Shown here piece after piece: positions 34,638 to 43,675 of a stretch of DNA of 64,000 nucleotides. The notes under the pieces were generated by a model. It had not been told where the DNA came from. It saw nothing but the letters and a program-made list of their open reading frames with translations, and did not search any database. The stretch is from assembly GCA_017481745.1 (NCBI GenBank), contig JAFUOV010000018.1, forward strand, positions 1 through 64,000. Direction: 5' to 3'. A program made the translations under genes and the position numbers. Origin of the DNA: Bacteroidaceae bacterium. GTDB taxonomy: Bacteria; Bacteroidota; Bacteroidia; Bacteroidales; Barnesiellaceae_A. Within the stretch, counting starts at the first letter, position 1, and each line of letters opens with the position of its first letter.

Positions 34638-35045
34638 TTAAGCCACGTGTGGTGGCGCACGCAAACCGTATGTCGAACCGACAATGCCGGCATAGGCGTG
34701 TTCGATGTAGATAAAAGATGCCGATGTTCTATGCTCTTGAGGCTCGGGCAGTAGAGAGTAGTCCCATGAAAGAACAGCCACAAGTGTAGGAATGAACCCG
34801 GCTTTCGATGCGTGCCCAAGTTGAGAAGCATCTTGCACAAGGTCGATGTTCATGGCACAATCGTCGTCGCAACCATTGTGTGCATGGTTGTGCTCGCCAT
34901 CGTCGGTCAACTCTTTCTCAAGTGTTATGCATATACTGCCGTCATCGTGATGGTGATGCGGTAGCGCCGATGATGCAACCATTGCAAAGGCTGCAAAAAA
35001 CAGCATGATAACCGATATGAGGCGTTGAATGTTGTGCATAAGCAT
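34638..35045 (-). CDS. Small His/Cys-rich periplasmic protein (DUF6769-like)
   Basis: 135 residues with an N-terminal signal anchor (about 5-27), then a metal-ligand-rich segment ALPHHHHDDGSICIT ... GEHNHAHNGCDDDC. It resembles the small Bacteroidota family DUF6769, usually found beside heavy-metal efflux genes. It is the first gene of the operon, 103 bp before the adaptor. A metal-binding or metallochaperone role is likely from composition and context but is inference. A second Met two codons later could also be the start. Confidence 0.75.
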   Translation of the reverse strand: MLMHNIQRLISVIMLFFAAFAMVASSALPHHHHDDGSICITLEKELTDDGEHNHAHNGCDDDCAMNIDLVQDASQLGHASKAGFIPTLVAVLSWDYSLLPEPQEHRTSASFIYIEHAYAGIVGSTYGLRAPPHVA

Positions 35046-35056
35046 TTTATCTCGTG

Positions 35057-35087
35057 CAAAGATAAGAAACTGAGTTGATACGACAAA
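35057..35087 (-). promoter_or_regulatory. Promoter of the metal-efflux operon
   Basis: On the minus strand TTTG (35084-35087), 19 bp, then TATCTTTG (35057-35064), only 12 bp before the first start codon. Confidence 0.7.
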
Positions 35088-35127
35088 TACTTTTACACGA
35101 AAATATAAAAATTAACGTCCGCTTTTC

Positions 35128-35158
35128 TTGTTTATCATTATTTCATTTGTTATTTTTG
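35128..35158 (+). promoter_or_regulatory. Promoter of trxA
   Basis: TTG (35128-35130), 20 bp, then TATTTTTG (35151-35158), 43 bp before the start codon. Confidence 0.7.
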
Positions 35159-35200
35159 TGCAACCTTACAAAGCTATTTATAAACTAAATTTTAAATACT

Positions 35201-35515
35201 ATGGCACTTAAAATCACAGACGAATTAGGAAAAGAACTTATCGCATCGGGTCAACCCGTAGTTATTGACTTCTGGGCAGAGTGGTGCGGTCCTTGCCGCC
35301 AAATCGGTCCTTTTGTTGACGAATTGGCTACTGAGTATGAAGGTCGCGTTGCTATTGGTAAATACAACGTTGACGAAGGCGACGAAATCAGTGGTGAATA
35401 CGGTATCCGTAACATTCCCACTTTGTTGTTCTTTAAAGATGGTAAATTGGTTGACAAACACGTAGGTTCGGGCAGCAAAGCTCAACTCGAAGAGAAAATC
35501 AAAGCATTGCTCTAA
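35201..35515 (+). CDS. trxA: Thioredoxin
   Basis: Cytoplasmic disulfide reductase of 104 residues, the canonical length. Active site FWAEWCGPC gives Cys29 and Cys32; the cis-Pro loop is IRNIPTLLFFKDG. No signal peptide. Monocistronic, with its own promoter and a very strong terminator. It can supply electrons to ribonucleotide reductase, peroxidases and, via a membrane carrier, perhaps the periplasmic thioredoxin-like proteins coded elsewhere in this window (inference). Confidence 0.97.
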   Translation: MALKITDELGKELIASGQPVVIDFWAEWCGPCRQIGPFVDELATEYEGRVAIGKYNVDEGDEISGEYGIRNIPTLLFFKDGKLVDKHVGSGSKAQLEEKIKALL

Positions 35516-35531
35516 TACTACATTAAGTAAT

Positions 35532-35573
35532 AAAAACGATGCACACTGCTATGGCAGTGTGCATCGTTTTTTT
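35532..35573. terminator. Strong terminator of trxA
   Basis: 17-bp perfect stem AAAACGATGCACACTGC / GCAGTGTGCATCGTTTT with a TATG loop and a T7 run; it can also serve the convergent small gene. Confidence 0.93.
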
Positions 35574-35596
35574 GTGTATAGTTGCTCGTAGCACTC

Positions 35597-36043
35597 TTAT
35601 CGGATAAGATGTGCTATCTTGCTTACCTCATGCTCTACAACGTCGGTACGAGGCTCGTACTTGTAGGGTACGTACTCTTGCAGTTGCATAAAGGCTCTGC
35701 CGGTCTCTTTGCTGTAGTACAACTCAAGACGCAGTGTGTTGCTCTTTTCGTTCTTTTCGACAGTTATATTTTCAGGCGCATTGGTGATGGCGGCTATCAA
35801 TTCGTTCTTCTTGTCGTTGGCATAGAAAAACTCTTTTTTCGTGTATCGTTTGCCTTCCCAGGCATCTTTATAACCACTCTTGAGTACAGGTATAAGTAAT
35901 AGTCCTGTGGCGATAACTATATAACCTGTTACATTGGTTGCACCTCCTATGGGTAGCAAGGCAAGCAACAGACCTATAATAACGAGTGAAGCGACGATAG
36001 TGATATCTTTTGTTGAGTGTACTTTTACAAAATTCTTTTCCAT
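35597..36043 (-). CDS. Small two-helix membrane protein of unknown function
   Basis: 148 residues. Two hydrophobic segments (about 14-34 and 39-55) separated by a short GGATN loop, then a soluble C-terminal domain of about 85 residues (RYTKKEFFYANDKKNELIAAI onward). Both ends probably face the cytoplasm. I do not recognise the family. It lies between trxA (convergent) and another small gene on the same strand; no operon relation is clear. Confidence 0.6.
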   Translation of the reverse strand: MEKNFVKVHSTKDITIVASLVIIGLLLALLPIGGATNVTGYIVIATGLLLIPVLKSGYKDAWEGKRYTKKEFFYANDKKNELIAAITNAPENITVEKNEKSNTLRLELYYSKETGRAFMQLQEYVPYKYEPRTDVVEHEVSKIAHLIR

Positions 36044-36210
36044 GTTTTTGTCATTTAGTAGTTTATTATTCTATATAATTGTTTTGTTGTGCACAATCGT
36101 GCAGCACTCCACCTTGTATATCGTGCAGGGTGTATGCCGGCAATGTGCTATGGTGCGGCATTGGTTACTTGTGTAGAATGTCGCAAAAAAGCTGTTATAG
36201 AATACGTGGG

Positions 36211-36603
36211 CTAAATAATGAGCCTTCCAAGACTAATCAGTCGGTGAATAGGCTCGGAAAGAACGGAATAGAATAGTTTGAGGTTGTTGAAAATTGAGAA
36301 ACTAACTCCTGTATTGATTATTTTACCAGATTTCAAGTATGATGTATTGAGCCGGGTTTCGGTATCGTTTCTTCTGTTGCACTGTTGCGCTATGTTGATG
36401 TTGATAGGCGAGCCGGTGCGGGCAAGGTACAGCCCTGCATCGGGAAATATGATGCTCGTGGCATTGACGGTACAACCCTCGGTGGCTTGTTGGTCGGTGC
36501 ACTCATAGCCGGCAACTTCAAGACTTGTAGTTGTCGGGTTTGCAATACTCCATGCAGAGATAATGCACAATAGCACGATTATATACTTCAGCCGATTTTT
36601 CAT
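36211..36603 (-). CDS. Small conserved hypothetical exported protein
   Basis: 130 residues with a hydrophobic N-terminus (KYIIVLLCIISAWSIA). The middle has three Cys residues, and the C-terminus reads SYLKSGKIINTGV ... EPIHRLISLGRLII. I recall similar short proteins with a final S/K-GK-x-I-N-x-G block and an LISLGRLII-like end as scattered hypothetical proteins in Bacteroidales, with no known function. The mature part is small and basic near its end. Not in an obvious operon. Confidence 0.5.
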   Translation of the reverse strand: MKNRLKYIIVLLCIISAWSIANPTTTSLEVAGYECTDQQATEGCTVNATSIIFPDAGLYLARTGSPININIAQQCNRRNDTETRLNTSYLKSGKIINTGVSFSIFNNLKLFYSVLSEPIHRLISLGRLII

Positions 36604-36706
36604 AATTCAATACAAAGATACCTCTTTATATGATGAAAAGCAAATGCTGAAAAGAAAACAATTTCTTTTGTGCCGGAGGTTTGTTCTGAAATTGTTTCTC
36701 TACAAT

Positions 36707-36748
36707 ACAATCGAAGGGCTGCACACTTTTGTGCAGCCCTTCGATTGT
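36707..36748 (-). terminator. Long hairpin terminator
   Basis: A perfect 19-bp inverted repeat ACAATCGAAGGGCTGCACA with a 4-nt loop, just beyond the stop at 36768. It has no marked T-run, but the stem is very stable. Confidence 0.75.
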
Positions 36749-36767
36749 AATTACTTATGATTATCTC

Positions 36768-38363
36768 TTAACGAGCTATCAAGAATTTCACACCGTTGAT
36801 GATGTAGATGCCTTCGGGGAGGTTTTTCACTTCATCGCGGTTGGTGGTGTGGAGCACGAGGATACCTTGTGCGTTGTATACGGTAAACTCGGTAGTGTCG
36901 TCGCCGAATACTTTGTCAACAGCGGCAATGCCAAGGTTGTATGTGGCGCGAACATCGTTTGAGTGGTCGATGCCGTCGGCACTTTGCAAGTTGTTGAGTG
37001 TTACGGTAACTGTGGGAGTCTCTTCGTTGAATGTAGTTATATGAGTCAACCTTTTGGGCACAGGCACTGTGAGGATAGATGCTGTCTCGTCGTAGGGGTC
37101 GACCTCTTTCTTAAAGTCTGTAACAACCATTTCAACGCCGGTGTTAGTGGTGAATTTCACGCCATCGTAGCTCAACTTAGCTTCGTCGGTAATCCATATC
37201 TCGATGCTGGCTGTTTCGTCTGTGATTGTTGAGCCGGGGCGGGGGGTAAACTCGCACATGACGTTGGCTGTAACAACCTCCAACTCGTCGTATACATATT
37301 GGAAACCACCAATCGAGCCCGACTCGGGCGAGTAGGCGTGTTGACCCTTAGTATCCAATACCTTGCTAATCTTTAGTATCACGTTGTTGTAGTTGGTGCC
37401 CGATGCTACCATAATGTCGGGTGTGCGTTGTTTGCCGGTGAGGTCTATTTTGATGGTAGTACCTTCGATGATCGGGGTAATTGTTTCGAGGTAGTAGTCG
37501 CCCTCAACGTCGGTTGAACCGAACGACAAGCTTACGATAGCCGATGCTACCTCGCCATCGAATGTAAGTGTTACGATGCCGGTAGGATCGTTGGGCATGT
37601 AGTACGACTTGAATGTGCCTGATGCATTGGTTGTGTCAACAAGTTGTATGGGCATTTCGCCTATGATGTACTCGATGTCGGCAGTGCCGTCTGTGCCATA
37701 TATCATTGTAGCATCGTCGACAGCTGTTACGTCAAACAAGCGTACGATAAACTTGTCGCCGGCTTTCAACGTGCCTTCGCTCAACCATTTGAACAAGGGC
37801 TCTTTGATTTCGAGCGAAACAATATTGCTCAATCCGTTTGCATCTACGGCTGCCTCTTGGTCGCCCGCAACAACTTTTGCTTGCGAGTTGAAGTTGATGG
37901 CGCGGCTGAATTGTACCGTTACCAATCCGCTACCCGATACGTTGAATACGCTACCGGCTTCGGGTGTAGTTTTGGTTATGGTTATACCATTGCCAGTATC
38001 CATAGACAAGCGGAAGGTGAAGGGGTTCATTGCGAAGTCTATGTAGAAATAGTAGGTTGTGCCCGCTGTTACATCGAAATGGTATTGCAGAGGGTAATAG
38101 TTGTCGGCAGTATATGCGATGGCATTTCCTTCGCTCTGCATATCGGCGAGTTTTTGACAATATGGGGCAAGACCGTCAGAGCCGGTACTATTGGCAATCA
38201 GTGTGCCGTCGGTTGTTGCGGTGAATGAGCCTATGTATGAGTTGAAATCACCTTTTACCTCGTAATCGGTGTCGAGTTGCATAGCACCCAAATCAATCTC
38301 TTTTGCTTGAGTTGCAGTTGCAATAGTCAAGAGCAAAAGTACAAGAGTGTAGATTTTTTTCAT
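36768..38363 (-). CDS. Secreted Ig-domain protein with T9SS tail
   Basis: 531 residues from ATG 38363, which gives the signal peptide MKKIYTLVLLLLTIATATQA; the longer frame to 38408 runs into the upstream terminator. An N-terminal beta-sandwich (about 20-125) with a DVTAGTTYYFYIDF strand pair is followed by SbsA/Big_5-type Ig repeats (VTVQFSRAINF, VTLTFDGEVASAI). The C-terminus VYNAQGILVLHTTNR ... LPEGIYIINGVKFLIAR is a short T9SS sorting domain. No catalytic motif is seen. It follows the large fusion gene with a terminator hairpin between them. Confidence 0.78.
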   Translation of the reverse strand: MKKIYTLVLLLLTIATATQAKEIDLGAMQLDTDYEVKGDFNSYIGSFTATTDGTLIANSTGSDGLAPYCQKLADMQSEGNAIAYTADNYYPLQYHFDVTAGTTYYFYIDFAMNPFTFRLSMDTGNGITITKTTPEAGSVFNVSGSGLVTVQFSRAINFNSQAKVVAGDQEAAVDANGLSNIVSLEIKEPLFKWLSEGTLKAGDKFIVRLFDVTAVDDATMIYGTDGTADIEYIIGEMPIQLVDTTNASGTFKSYYMPNDPTGIVTLTFDGEVASAIVSLSFGSTDVEGDYYLETITPIIEGTTIKIDLTGKQRTPDIMVASGTNYNNVILKISKVLDTKGQHAYSPESGSIGGFQYVYDELEVVTANVMCEFTPRPGSTITDETASIEIWITDEAKLSYDGVKFTTNTGVEMVVTDFKKEVDPYDETASILTVPVPKRLTHITTFNEETPTVTVTLNNLQSADGIDHSNDVRATYNLGIAAVDKVFGDDTTEFTVYNAQGILVLHTTNRDEVKNLPEGIYIINGVKFLIAR

Positions 38364-38390
38364 ATACGTTGGTTTTTTATGAAGGTTTGT

Positions 38391-38429
38391 ATAACGAGGG
38401 TACGGCATTTTCTGCCATACCCTCGTTAT
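38391..38429 (-). terminator. Terminator after the Omp28 fusion gene
   Basis: 17-bp stem with one mismatch (ATAACGAGGGTACGGCA with TGCCATACCCTCGTTAT) immediately after the stop at 38436. Confidence 0.75.
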
Positions 38430-38435
38430 GTAATG

Positions 38436-41400
38436 TTATTTTACAAATACTTTCTCTACGGCAACAGCCTTGTCGGTTACTACCTTAACGATAGCTATGC
38501 CGGCGGGAGCGTCGATGCTGATGTAACCGTTACCGGCAATGTTGTTCAAGAGTGTTCCGTTCATGCTGTAAACGGCCACTTGAGCATTATCGGTGGTGTT
38601 GACAATCACCTTGCCGTTGGTGGTTGCAATGCTTATTTGAGCATCGTTGTCGACACTTTCAATAGCGGCAATTTCGTTGGCACGAGCAGCGTTGACTACT
38701 GCACCGGTGTTGGCATCGATGAGCATGACAACAACCTTGCTGTTAGAGAGGCTGCCCAAATTGGTGGGTACGGGAGTGCGCAATTCGGTAGTGTAATCTT
38801 CACCGGCAACCATTGTTTGGGGCAGATAACCACCTGTGCCGTTGAATGTCAAGCCTGCGTATGCACGACAAACATCGTGGAGGTAGTAGTCGTATACGGG
38901 GTTTTTGCCATAGATACCACCGCTTGCCCATTCGCCAAGAACAGCGCTTGTTGTACCGGCAAAACCATTCATCTGCCATGTCTTGACATGGTCTTCGAGG
39001 ATAACCACAAAGAGATTGAGGTTGAGGTTGTCGGCATCCATTGCATAGCGAACGGTGCAGGGAATTACAAATTCGTTGCTGCTTTCGTCTATCGAGAGTT
39101 GGTCGATGCTGATGTCGGCATTGGTGGGTATCTCCAACTCGTCGGCTACGATGTCTGCCCACAAGCGGTCTTGACCTTCGGGAAGACTTGCGTTAGAGAA
39201 GTAGTACTCGCCACCACTCGATACGGCGGGATAGCTTACGCCCAAACGGTTGATAACACCTGAAGGTGCACCGGTAAATCCGAGGAATGTTGAATAGTCT
39301 TGCAAGCCTGTTCCGAGAGGATCATCGCCATATGTACGGATGCAGATGGGGATAATCAAGTCGCCATACAACTCTTCCAATCGCTCTATACCCACGATAC
39401 CCAAGGGGCAGTTTGTGCAGCTACGTCCCGAGAACTCTTCGATAACGATGTGTTTAACAGGCTCGAAGGCAAGGTTCGATATCTTGCCGGCTATCTCGTA
39501 GCGAGTGTCGTTGCAAAACAGTGTAATAGTGAAGTTGTTTACACAACCCTTGGTCAACGGAAGTGCTTTCTCAAAGGCAAACTTATAGGTGTCGCCTTTC
39601 TTCAAGTTAAGACCGCTTTCCTCTATTTTGTCTATTTCGTTACCGGCATTGTCTTTGAGTGTCAAAGAGAGTGTTTGGTATGTCTCTGTTTCCGAGTCGA
39701 TAGAGATTACACCGCTGATGAGGATGTTTTCTTGTGCAACTACCGAAGTGGCATTGGTAAAGCCTACACGTACGGGCTTGTTGTGCAATACTTTCACATC
39801 GTCAATGAATACGGCACTTTGACCTTCGTTGTCGTTCAAGAATGCGATGTAGATATTTTTACCTGCATAGTCGGCAAGTGAAATGGTGTTTTCGGTCCAG
39901 TCGCCGGCGAGAGTTTGCTCGTCTTTACCGGGCGATTGCAAGTCGTTGTATACCAATGCGCCTTCGGCAAGGATACGCTCGGTTATCTTCTCGTCAACAG
40001 CGTTGACAGCCTCGTCGTTTGCCCAGATGTATACTTTCAAATAATCTTTTTTGCCATTCAAGTAGCTTTGCGACAAGAACTTGAGTGAGCATTTATCGTC
40101 GGGGATGTAGAGTTGGGGTACAACCAACCAGTCGTCGCTCTTGCCGGCAGGCTCGTACATCGAGTGCGACGAAGCGGCGATGTTGGTAGCATCGGTTTCG
40201 TCCCAAACGATTGCCCAACCGTAGTCGTTGCGGTCGAAACCTATAGCTTGAGCATCGGCATTGGGGTTGAGACCGTCGCCATCGAAAGGCATAAAGTTGG
40301 CAACACCGGCATTGTTGAAGTTCTCGAGGAGCAAAGAGTTGTCGTCAAAGACAATCTCACGCTCGTAGCTACCTTTGTATTTGATAACAAACTTCTCGCT
40401 TGCACCGTTACCGGCAACGTCGGTTGCCGAGCCGGGCATAACCTCGATGCGGTAGTTGTTGTCTTTGAAGAGGTATTGTGTTGTAGCAGGATATACGGCT
40501 ACGACATTGCCACTGTACGCCATGAGCAGGGTGGCAATGGGCTCAACTTCATTCTCGTTGTAGAGATATGCTTTGGCGCTATCGGGTAGATATACAGGCA
40601 CGTCGTAAGTGAGCACGATGGGGTTGGCTGCATTGTCGATGCGGGCAAATGCGCTACCCTCGGCGGGATATACCGATGTTACGGCTACGGGCACGTCGGC
40701 ACGACCATTGTAGGCGATGTTGATTTCTTTGTTGGTCAACTTGGCATCGCCACCCAATGCTATTGTTCCGGCAGGGATGTGTAGTGTATACACCTCTCCG
40801 GCGGTCAAAGCACCGCTACGATAGCGTACAGTAACGGCTTTCTTATTGGCAGTAACACCTACCGAGTTGTATATGGTTTCGCCGGCAGCATTGCGCAACT
40901 CGGCGCAAGTGTTTTCTCCCACGATTTGTACATCGCGGTCGAATGTCAGTGTGATTTCGCGTAAGCGAGAGATGGTAGAACCTGCTATGGGTTTCACGCT
41001 GTACGAGCCGAGCAAGTCAATGCCTTTGCAAGCCTCGCCGAGTGTGGTGGGCATTTCTACTACGTATGTGTCGCTTAGGGGGTCGACAAGTACAGCCAGG
41101 CGGCGACCATCGTTACTAACAACGAGGGGTGTACCGGTGTTGTCGTAACCTGTGGCAACTGTAAAGTCGATGCCATATTGTTGTTTCAAGATTTGGTCGA
41201 ATGTATACCAGTAAGAGCCGCTACGAACACTCCAGTTGCGGATGGGGCTACCGCTGGGAGTTGCTCCGAGGGCGTTTCCGTTGTTGTCGATAGCGCTCGA
41301 TACGATGTCTACATCTTCAGTCTCATCATAGAGTACAAAGTCGTCGTTGGCGATGTTGTAGACGTATGTTGTTTCGTATTGGTTGTAGTACTCGCTACCC

Positions 41401-42200
41401 TCTTCAACTTTCACCATATAAGCGCGACCGCTTATCCACTTGCCGTCGGGGCTGAATGTGGCGGTGTGAATGAAGTAGATACCTTCAACGCGAGGAGTGA
41501 ATTTTTTGTTGTTCTCGGTGAAGCCTATGGGTTTGTAAGTCTCTTTTTCTACGTCGTAGATGTAGTAGAGTATATCGCCCAAATAGCTATACGAAATACA
41601 ACCCAAGATATATTTTCCGTCGGGTGTGATTTGGTCAAACCAGTTTTGGTCTTGTGTCTTGCCTGACATGTCATACTCGGGTACTCCCGGGGTTTCTATC
41701 AACTTGTTGTTTGTCAAATCCCACAATGCGGGAAGCGCCGAGAAACCATCAGCATCGATAGATTGACGTCCTACGGCGTATTTGCCATCGGGGGTTACGG
41801 CGCGAACATCGCCAAAATATTCAACCTCTTCGCAAGGAAGTTGTGTCCATTTACCGGTCGATTTTGACCAATATGCGGGATAGCGATTGAATTCGCCCAC
41901 TACGATATTACCATCGTCGGTAACGTCGGCTGTACCCATCGAACTATAGTCGTTGGCGGTATAGCCTTTTGCCAGGTCGGTAACAGCATCGGTGTCGATT
42001 TCAATAAGACGAGCTCCCTTTTGTATCAGCGAGTTGTCGGCGCTAAAGGCATTGGCAACAGCATATTTACCATTGTCCGACATACCATTGATAATAGCTC
42101 CATCTTCAAATGAATACTTGTGGAATACCGGTGTATCTTGTGCTACGGCACCACTATATCCCAATATCGCGCAAACGATGATTGAGAAGATGTTTTTCAT
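38436..42200 (-). CDS. Multidomain secreted protein: propeller-like, Ig, cleaved-adhesin, Omp28/CxxC, T9SS tail
   Basis: 1,254 residues from ATG 42200 (MKNIFSIIVCAILGYSGAVAQ signal; an ATG five codons upstream is less likely). The N-terminal third has propeller/HAF-like blocks (MSDNGKYAVAN, VTDDGNIVVGE, VTPDGKYAVGR, FSPDGKWISGR). SbsA/Big_5-type Ig domains follow (ITLTFDRDV, IVLTYDVPV). Next is a cleaved-adhesin/choice-of-anchor jelly roll (SDDWLVVPQLYI ... AVFIDDVKVLH) like those of gingipains. An Omp28/thioredoxin-like domain begins IVIEEFSGRSCTNCPLG (Cys928, Cys931). A T9SS tail ends EKVFVK. It joins in one chain modules coded by two adjacent genes at 14928-18362. Probably surface-attached. 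Confidence 0.85.
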   Translation of the reverse strand: MKNIFSIIVCAILGYSGAVAQDTPVFHKYSFEDGAIINGMSDNGKYAVANAFSADNSLIQKGARLIEIDTDAVTDLAKGYTANDYSSMGTADVTDDGNIVVGEFNRYPAYWSKSTGKWTQLPCEEVEYFGDVRAVTPDGKYAVGRQSIDADGFSALPALWDLTNNKLIETPGVPEYDMSGKTQDQNWFDQITPDGKYILGCISYSYLGDILYYIYDVEKETYKPIGFTENNKKFTPRVEGIYFIHTATFSPDGKWISGRAYMVKVEEGSEYYNQYETTYVYNIANDDFVLYDETEDVDIVSSAIDNNGNALGATPSGSPIRNWSVRSGSYWYTFDQILKQQYGIDFTVATGYDNTGTPLVVSNDGRRLAVLVDPLSDTYVVEMPTTLGEACKGIDLLGSYSVKPIAGSTISRLREITLTFDRDVQIVGENTCAELRNAAGETIYNSVGVTANKKAVTVRYRSGALTAGEVYTLHIPAGTIALGGDAKLTNKEINIAYNGRADVPVAVTSVYPAEGSAFARIDNAANPIVLTYDVPVYLPDSAKAYLYNENEVEPIATLLMAYSGNVVAVYPATTQYLFKDNNYRIEVMPGSATDVAGNGASEKFVIKYKGSYEREIVFDDNSLLLENFNNAGVANFMPFDGDGLNPNADAQAIGFDRNDYGWAIVWDETDATNIAASSHSMYEPAGKSDDWLVVPQLYIPDDKCSLKFLSQSYLNGKKDYLKVYIWANDEAVNAVDEKITERILAEGALVYNDLQSPGKDEQTLAGDWTENTISLADYAGKNIYIAFLNDNEGQSAVFIDDVKVLHNKPVRVGFTNATSVVAQENILISGVISIDSETETYQTLSLTLKDNAGNEIDKIEESGLNLKKGDTYKFAFEKALPLTKGCVNNFTITLFCNDTRYEIAGKISNLAFEPVKHIVIEEFSGRSCTNCPLGIVGIERLEELYGDLIIPICIRTYGDDPLGTGLQDYSTFLGFTGAPSGVINRLGVSYPAVSSGGEYYFSNASLPEGQDRLWADIVADELEIPTNADISIDQLSIDESSNEFVIPCTVRYAMDADNLNLNLFVVILEDHVKTWQMNGFAGTTSAVLGEWASGGIYGKNPVYDYYLHDVCRAYAGLTFNGTGGYLPQTMVAGEDYTTELRTPVPTNLGSLSNSKVVVMLIDANTGAVVNAARANEIAAIESVDNDAQISIATTNGKVIVNTTDNAQVAVYSMNGTLLNNIAGNGYISIDAPAGIAIVKVVTDKAVAVEKVFVK

Positions 42201-42260
42201 GAAATGTTTTGTCATAAAAGGTTATTATTTAGATTGATTTATTTCGTATTTTCCAATGTG

Positions 42261-42268
42261 CAAAAGTA
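42261..42268 (-). promoter_or_regulatory. Possible -7 element of the fusion gene
   Basis: On the minus strand TACTTTTG, 60 bp before the start at 42200. No -33 TTG at a fitting distance. Confidence 0.4.
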
Positions 42269-42360
42269 CTAAACATTTGTCAATAATATGTGTAAATATA
42301 CTTCTAAAAAAAAAATTTTAACAATAATGATTGTTTTTAGATAAAATACTATGTAAAAAA

Positions 42361-42390
42361 CGAGGAGGGCTCTACAATGAGCACTCCTCG
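42361..42390 (-). terminator. Terminator of trpS
   Basis: CGAGGAG-G-GCTC pairs with GAGC-A-CTCCTCG across a TACAAT loop, with a T6 run on the minus strand. Confidence 0.75.
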
Positions 42391-42412
42391 TATGGCGTTG
42401 TGAGAGTGTTTG

Positions 42413-43474
42413 TCAAAAAGATTTGAAGCCCATTACGGCGCGAACTTCCTTCAATGTGCGGGCGGCGCTTTCGCGGGCGCGCTCGGCTCCTTGTGCTACC
42501 ACGCGGCGCAGGTATTCGTCGTTGCTACGGATGTCGAGAATGCGCTCTCTGATGGGGGTTGTAGTCTTGAGGATATCCTCGGCAAGTTGTTTCTTGAGAT
42601 CGCCATAGCGTATTGAGCAGTTGTTGTATTGCTCCTCAAAGTAGCTGACAACGTCGGGGGTAGATACAATCTTGAGCAGGGTGAAGAGGTTCTCTACCGG
42701 CTCGCTCTTGGGCGAGTTGGGGGCTTGAGGTCCTTCGTCGGTAACAGCACGCATCACCTTCTTGCGCAAGGGTTTCTCTTCGTCTATCAAGTATATGCAG
42801 TTGCCTTCGCTTTTGCCCATCTTACCACTGCCGTCGAGTCCGGGTACTTTGATGCTGGCTTGACCAAAGTTGTAGCTGGCGGGCTCGGGGAAGAGCTCAA
42901 CGCCATACACCGAGTTAAATCGGCGGGCAAATCGGCGAGTCATCTCCAAGTGTTGCTCTTGGTCTTTGCCTACGGGTACTTTGGTGGCTTTGTGTATGAG
43001 TATGTCGGCAGCCATGAGGGTGGGGTAGGTGAGCAATCCGGCATTGACACGATTTTTTGATGTGTCGCTGATAATCTCTTTCTCAATCGCCTCTTCGCTG
43101 TCGTTGTTGCCGCTGTCGAGGTGGAGTTGCTTGCGGGCTTTGTCTTTGAATGAAGCGGTGCGCATCAACTCGCCTATACCTACGTGCATATTCATCAATA
43201 GATACAACTCTGAAATCTCGGGTACATCGCTCTGTATGAATATGGTAGACTTTTCGGGATCGAGTCCTGCGGCGAGGTATTCCGATAGAATGTTACGCAC
43301 GTTTTCGTGCAACATCTTGGGGTCGGGGTGTGTGGTCAAGGCGTGCAAGTCGGCGATGAAGAAGAAGCATTCGTTCTCTTCTTGCATTTTAACAAAATTG
43401 CGCAATGCTCCGTAGTAGTTGCCGAGGTGCAAGTTGCCGGTTGAGCGTATACCGCTCACAACAATATCTTTCAT
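42413..43474 (-). CDS. trpS: Tryptophanyl-tRNA synthetase
   Basis: Class I aminoacyl-tRNA synthetase charging tRNA-Trp. 353 residues, slightly longer than the bacterial average. HIGH-type motif STGNLHLGNYYG near the N-terminus and KMSKS-type motif GKMGKSEGN around residue 220. Cytoplasmic and monocistronic, with a terminator just after the stop. The stretch upstream (43475-43635) carries degenerate copies of the TTTAGAG-type repeat seen before pnp. Confidence 0.96.
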   Translation of the reverse strand: MKDIVVSGIRSTGNLHLGNYYGALRNFVKMQEENECFFFIADLHALTTHPDPKMLHENVRNILSEYLAAGLDPEKSTIFIQSDVPEISELYLLMNMHVGIGELMRTASFKDKARKQLHLDSGNNDSEEAIEKEIISDTSKNRVNAGLLTYPTLMAADILIHKATKVPVGKDQEQHLEMTRRFARRFNSVYGVELFPEPASYNFGQASIKVPGLDGSGKMGKSEGNCIYLIDEEKPLRKKVMRAVTDEGPQAPNSPKSEPVENLFTLLKIVSTPDVVSYFEEQYNNCSIRYGDLKKQLAEDILKTTTPIRERILDIRSNDEYLRRVVAQGAERARESAARTLKEVRAVMGFKSF

Positions 43475-43549
43475 AATCTTTGTTCGTTTTGCAAATATTG
43501 TGCGAAGATAATGAAAAAATGAAATATAGCAAAAAATGATGCGTGTTTA

Positions 43550-43600
43550 GAGATTATAGTTTGCTGTTGAGAGGTTATAGTTTAGGGTGCATGGGTGTGA
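43550..43600. repeat. Degenerate copies of the TTTAGAG-type intergenic repeat
   Basis: The stretch contains GTTTAGAGATTATAGTTT and then GAGAGGTTATAGTTTAGGG, close in content to the 14-bp repeat at 121-166 and to AGAGATTAGG at 204-213. A further short match, AGTTTAGAGTTT, lies at the end of the phosphatase gene near 44153-44164. Function unknown. Confidence 0.5.
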
Positions 43601-43640
43601 GCGTGTTTGCTATTGACACTCAACATTCATTATTCAATTT

Positions 43641-43671
43641 TTGTGTCGTACGACAAAAAGTACTAATTTCG
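43641..43671 (+). promoter_or_regulatory. Promoter of the tyrosine phosphatase gene
   Basis: TTG (43641-43643), 20 bp, then TAATTTCG (43664-43671), one mismatch from TAnnTTTG. The element ends only 4 bp before the ATG, so the mRNA should be leaderless or nearly so. Confidence 0.6.
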
Positions 43672-43675
43672 CACT

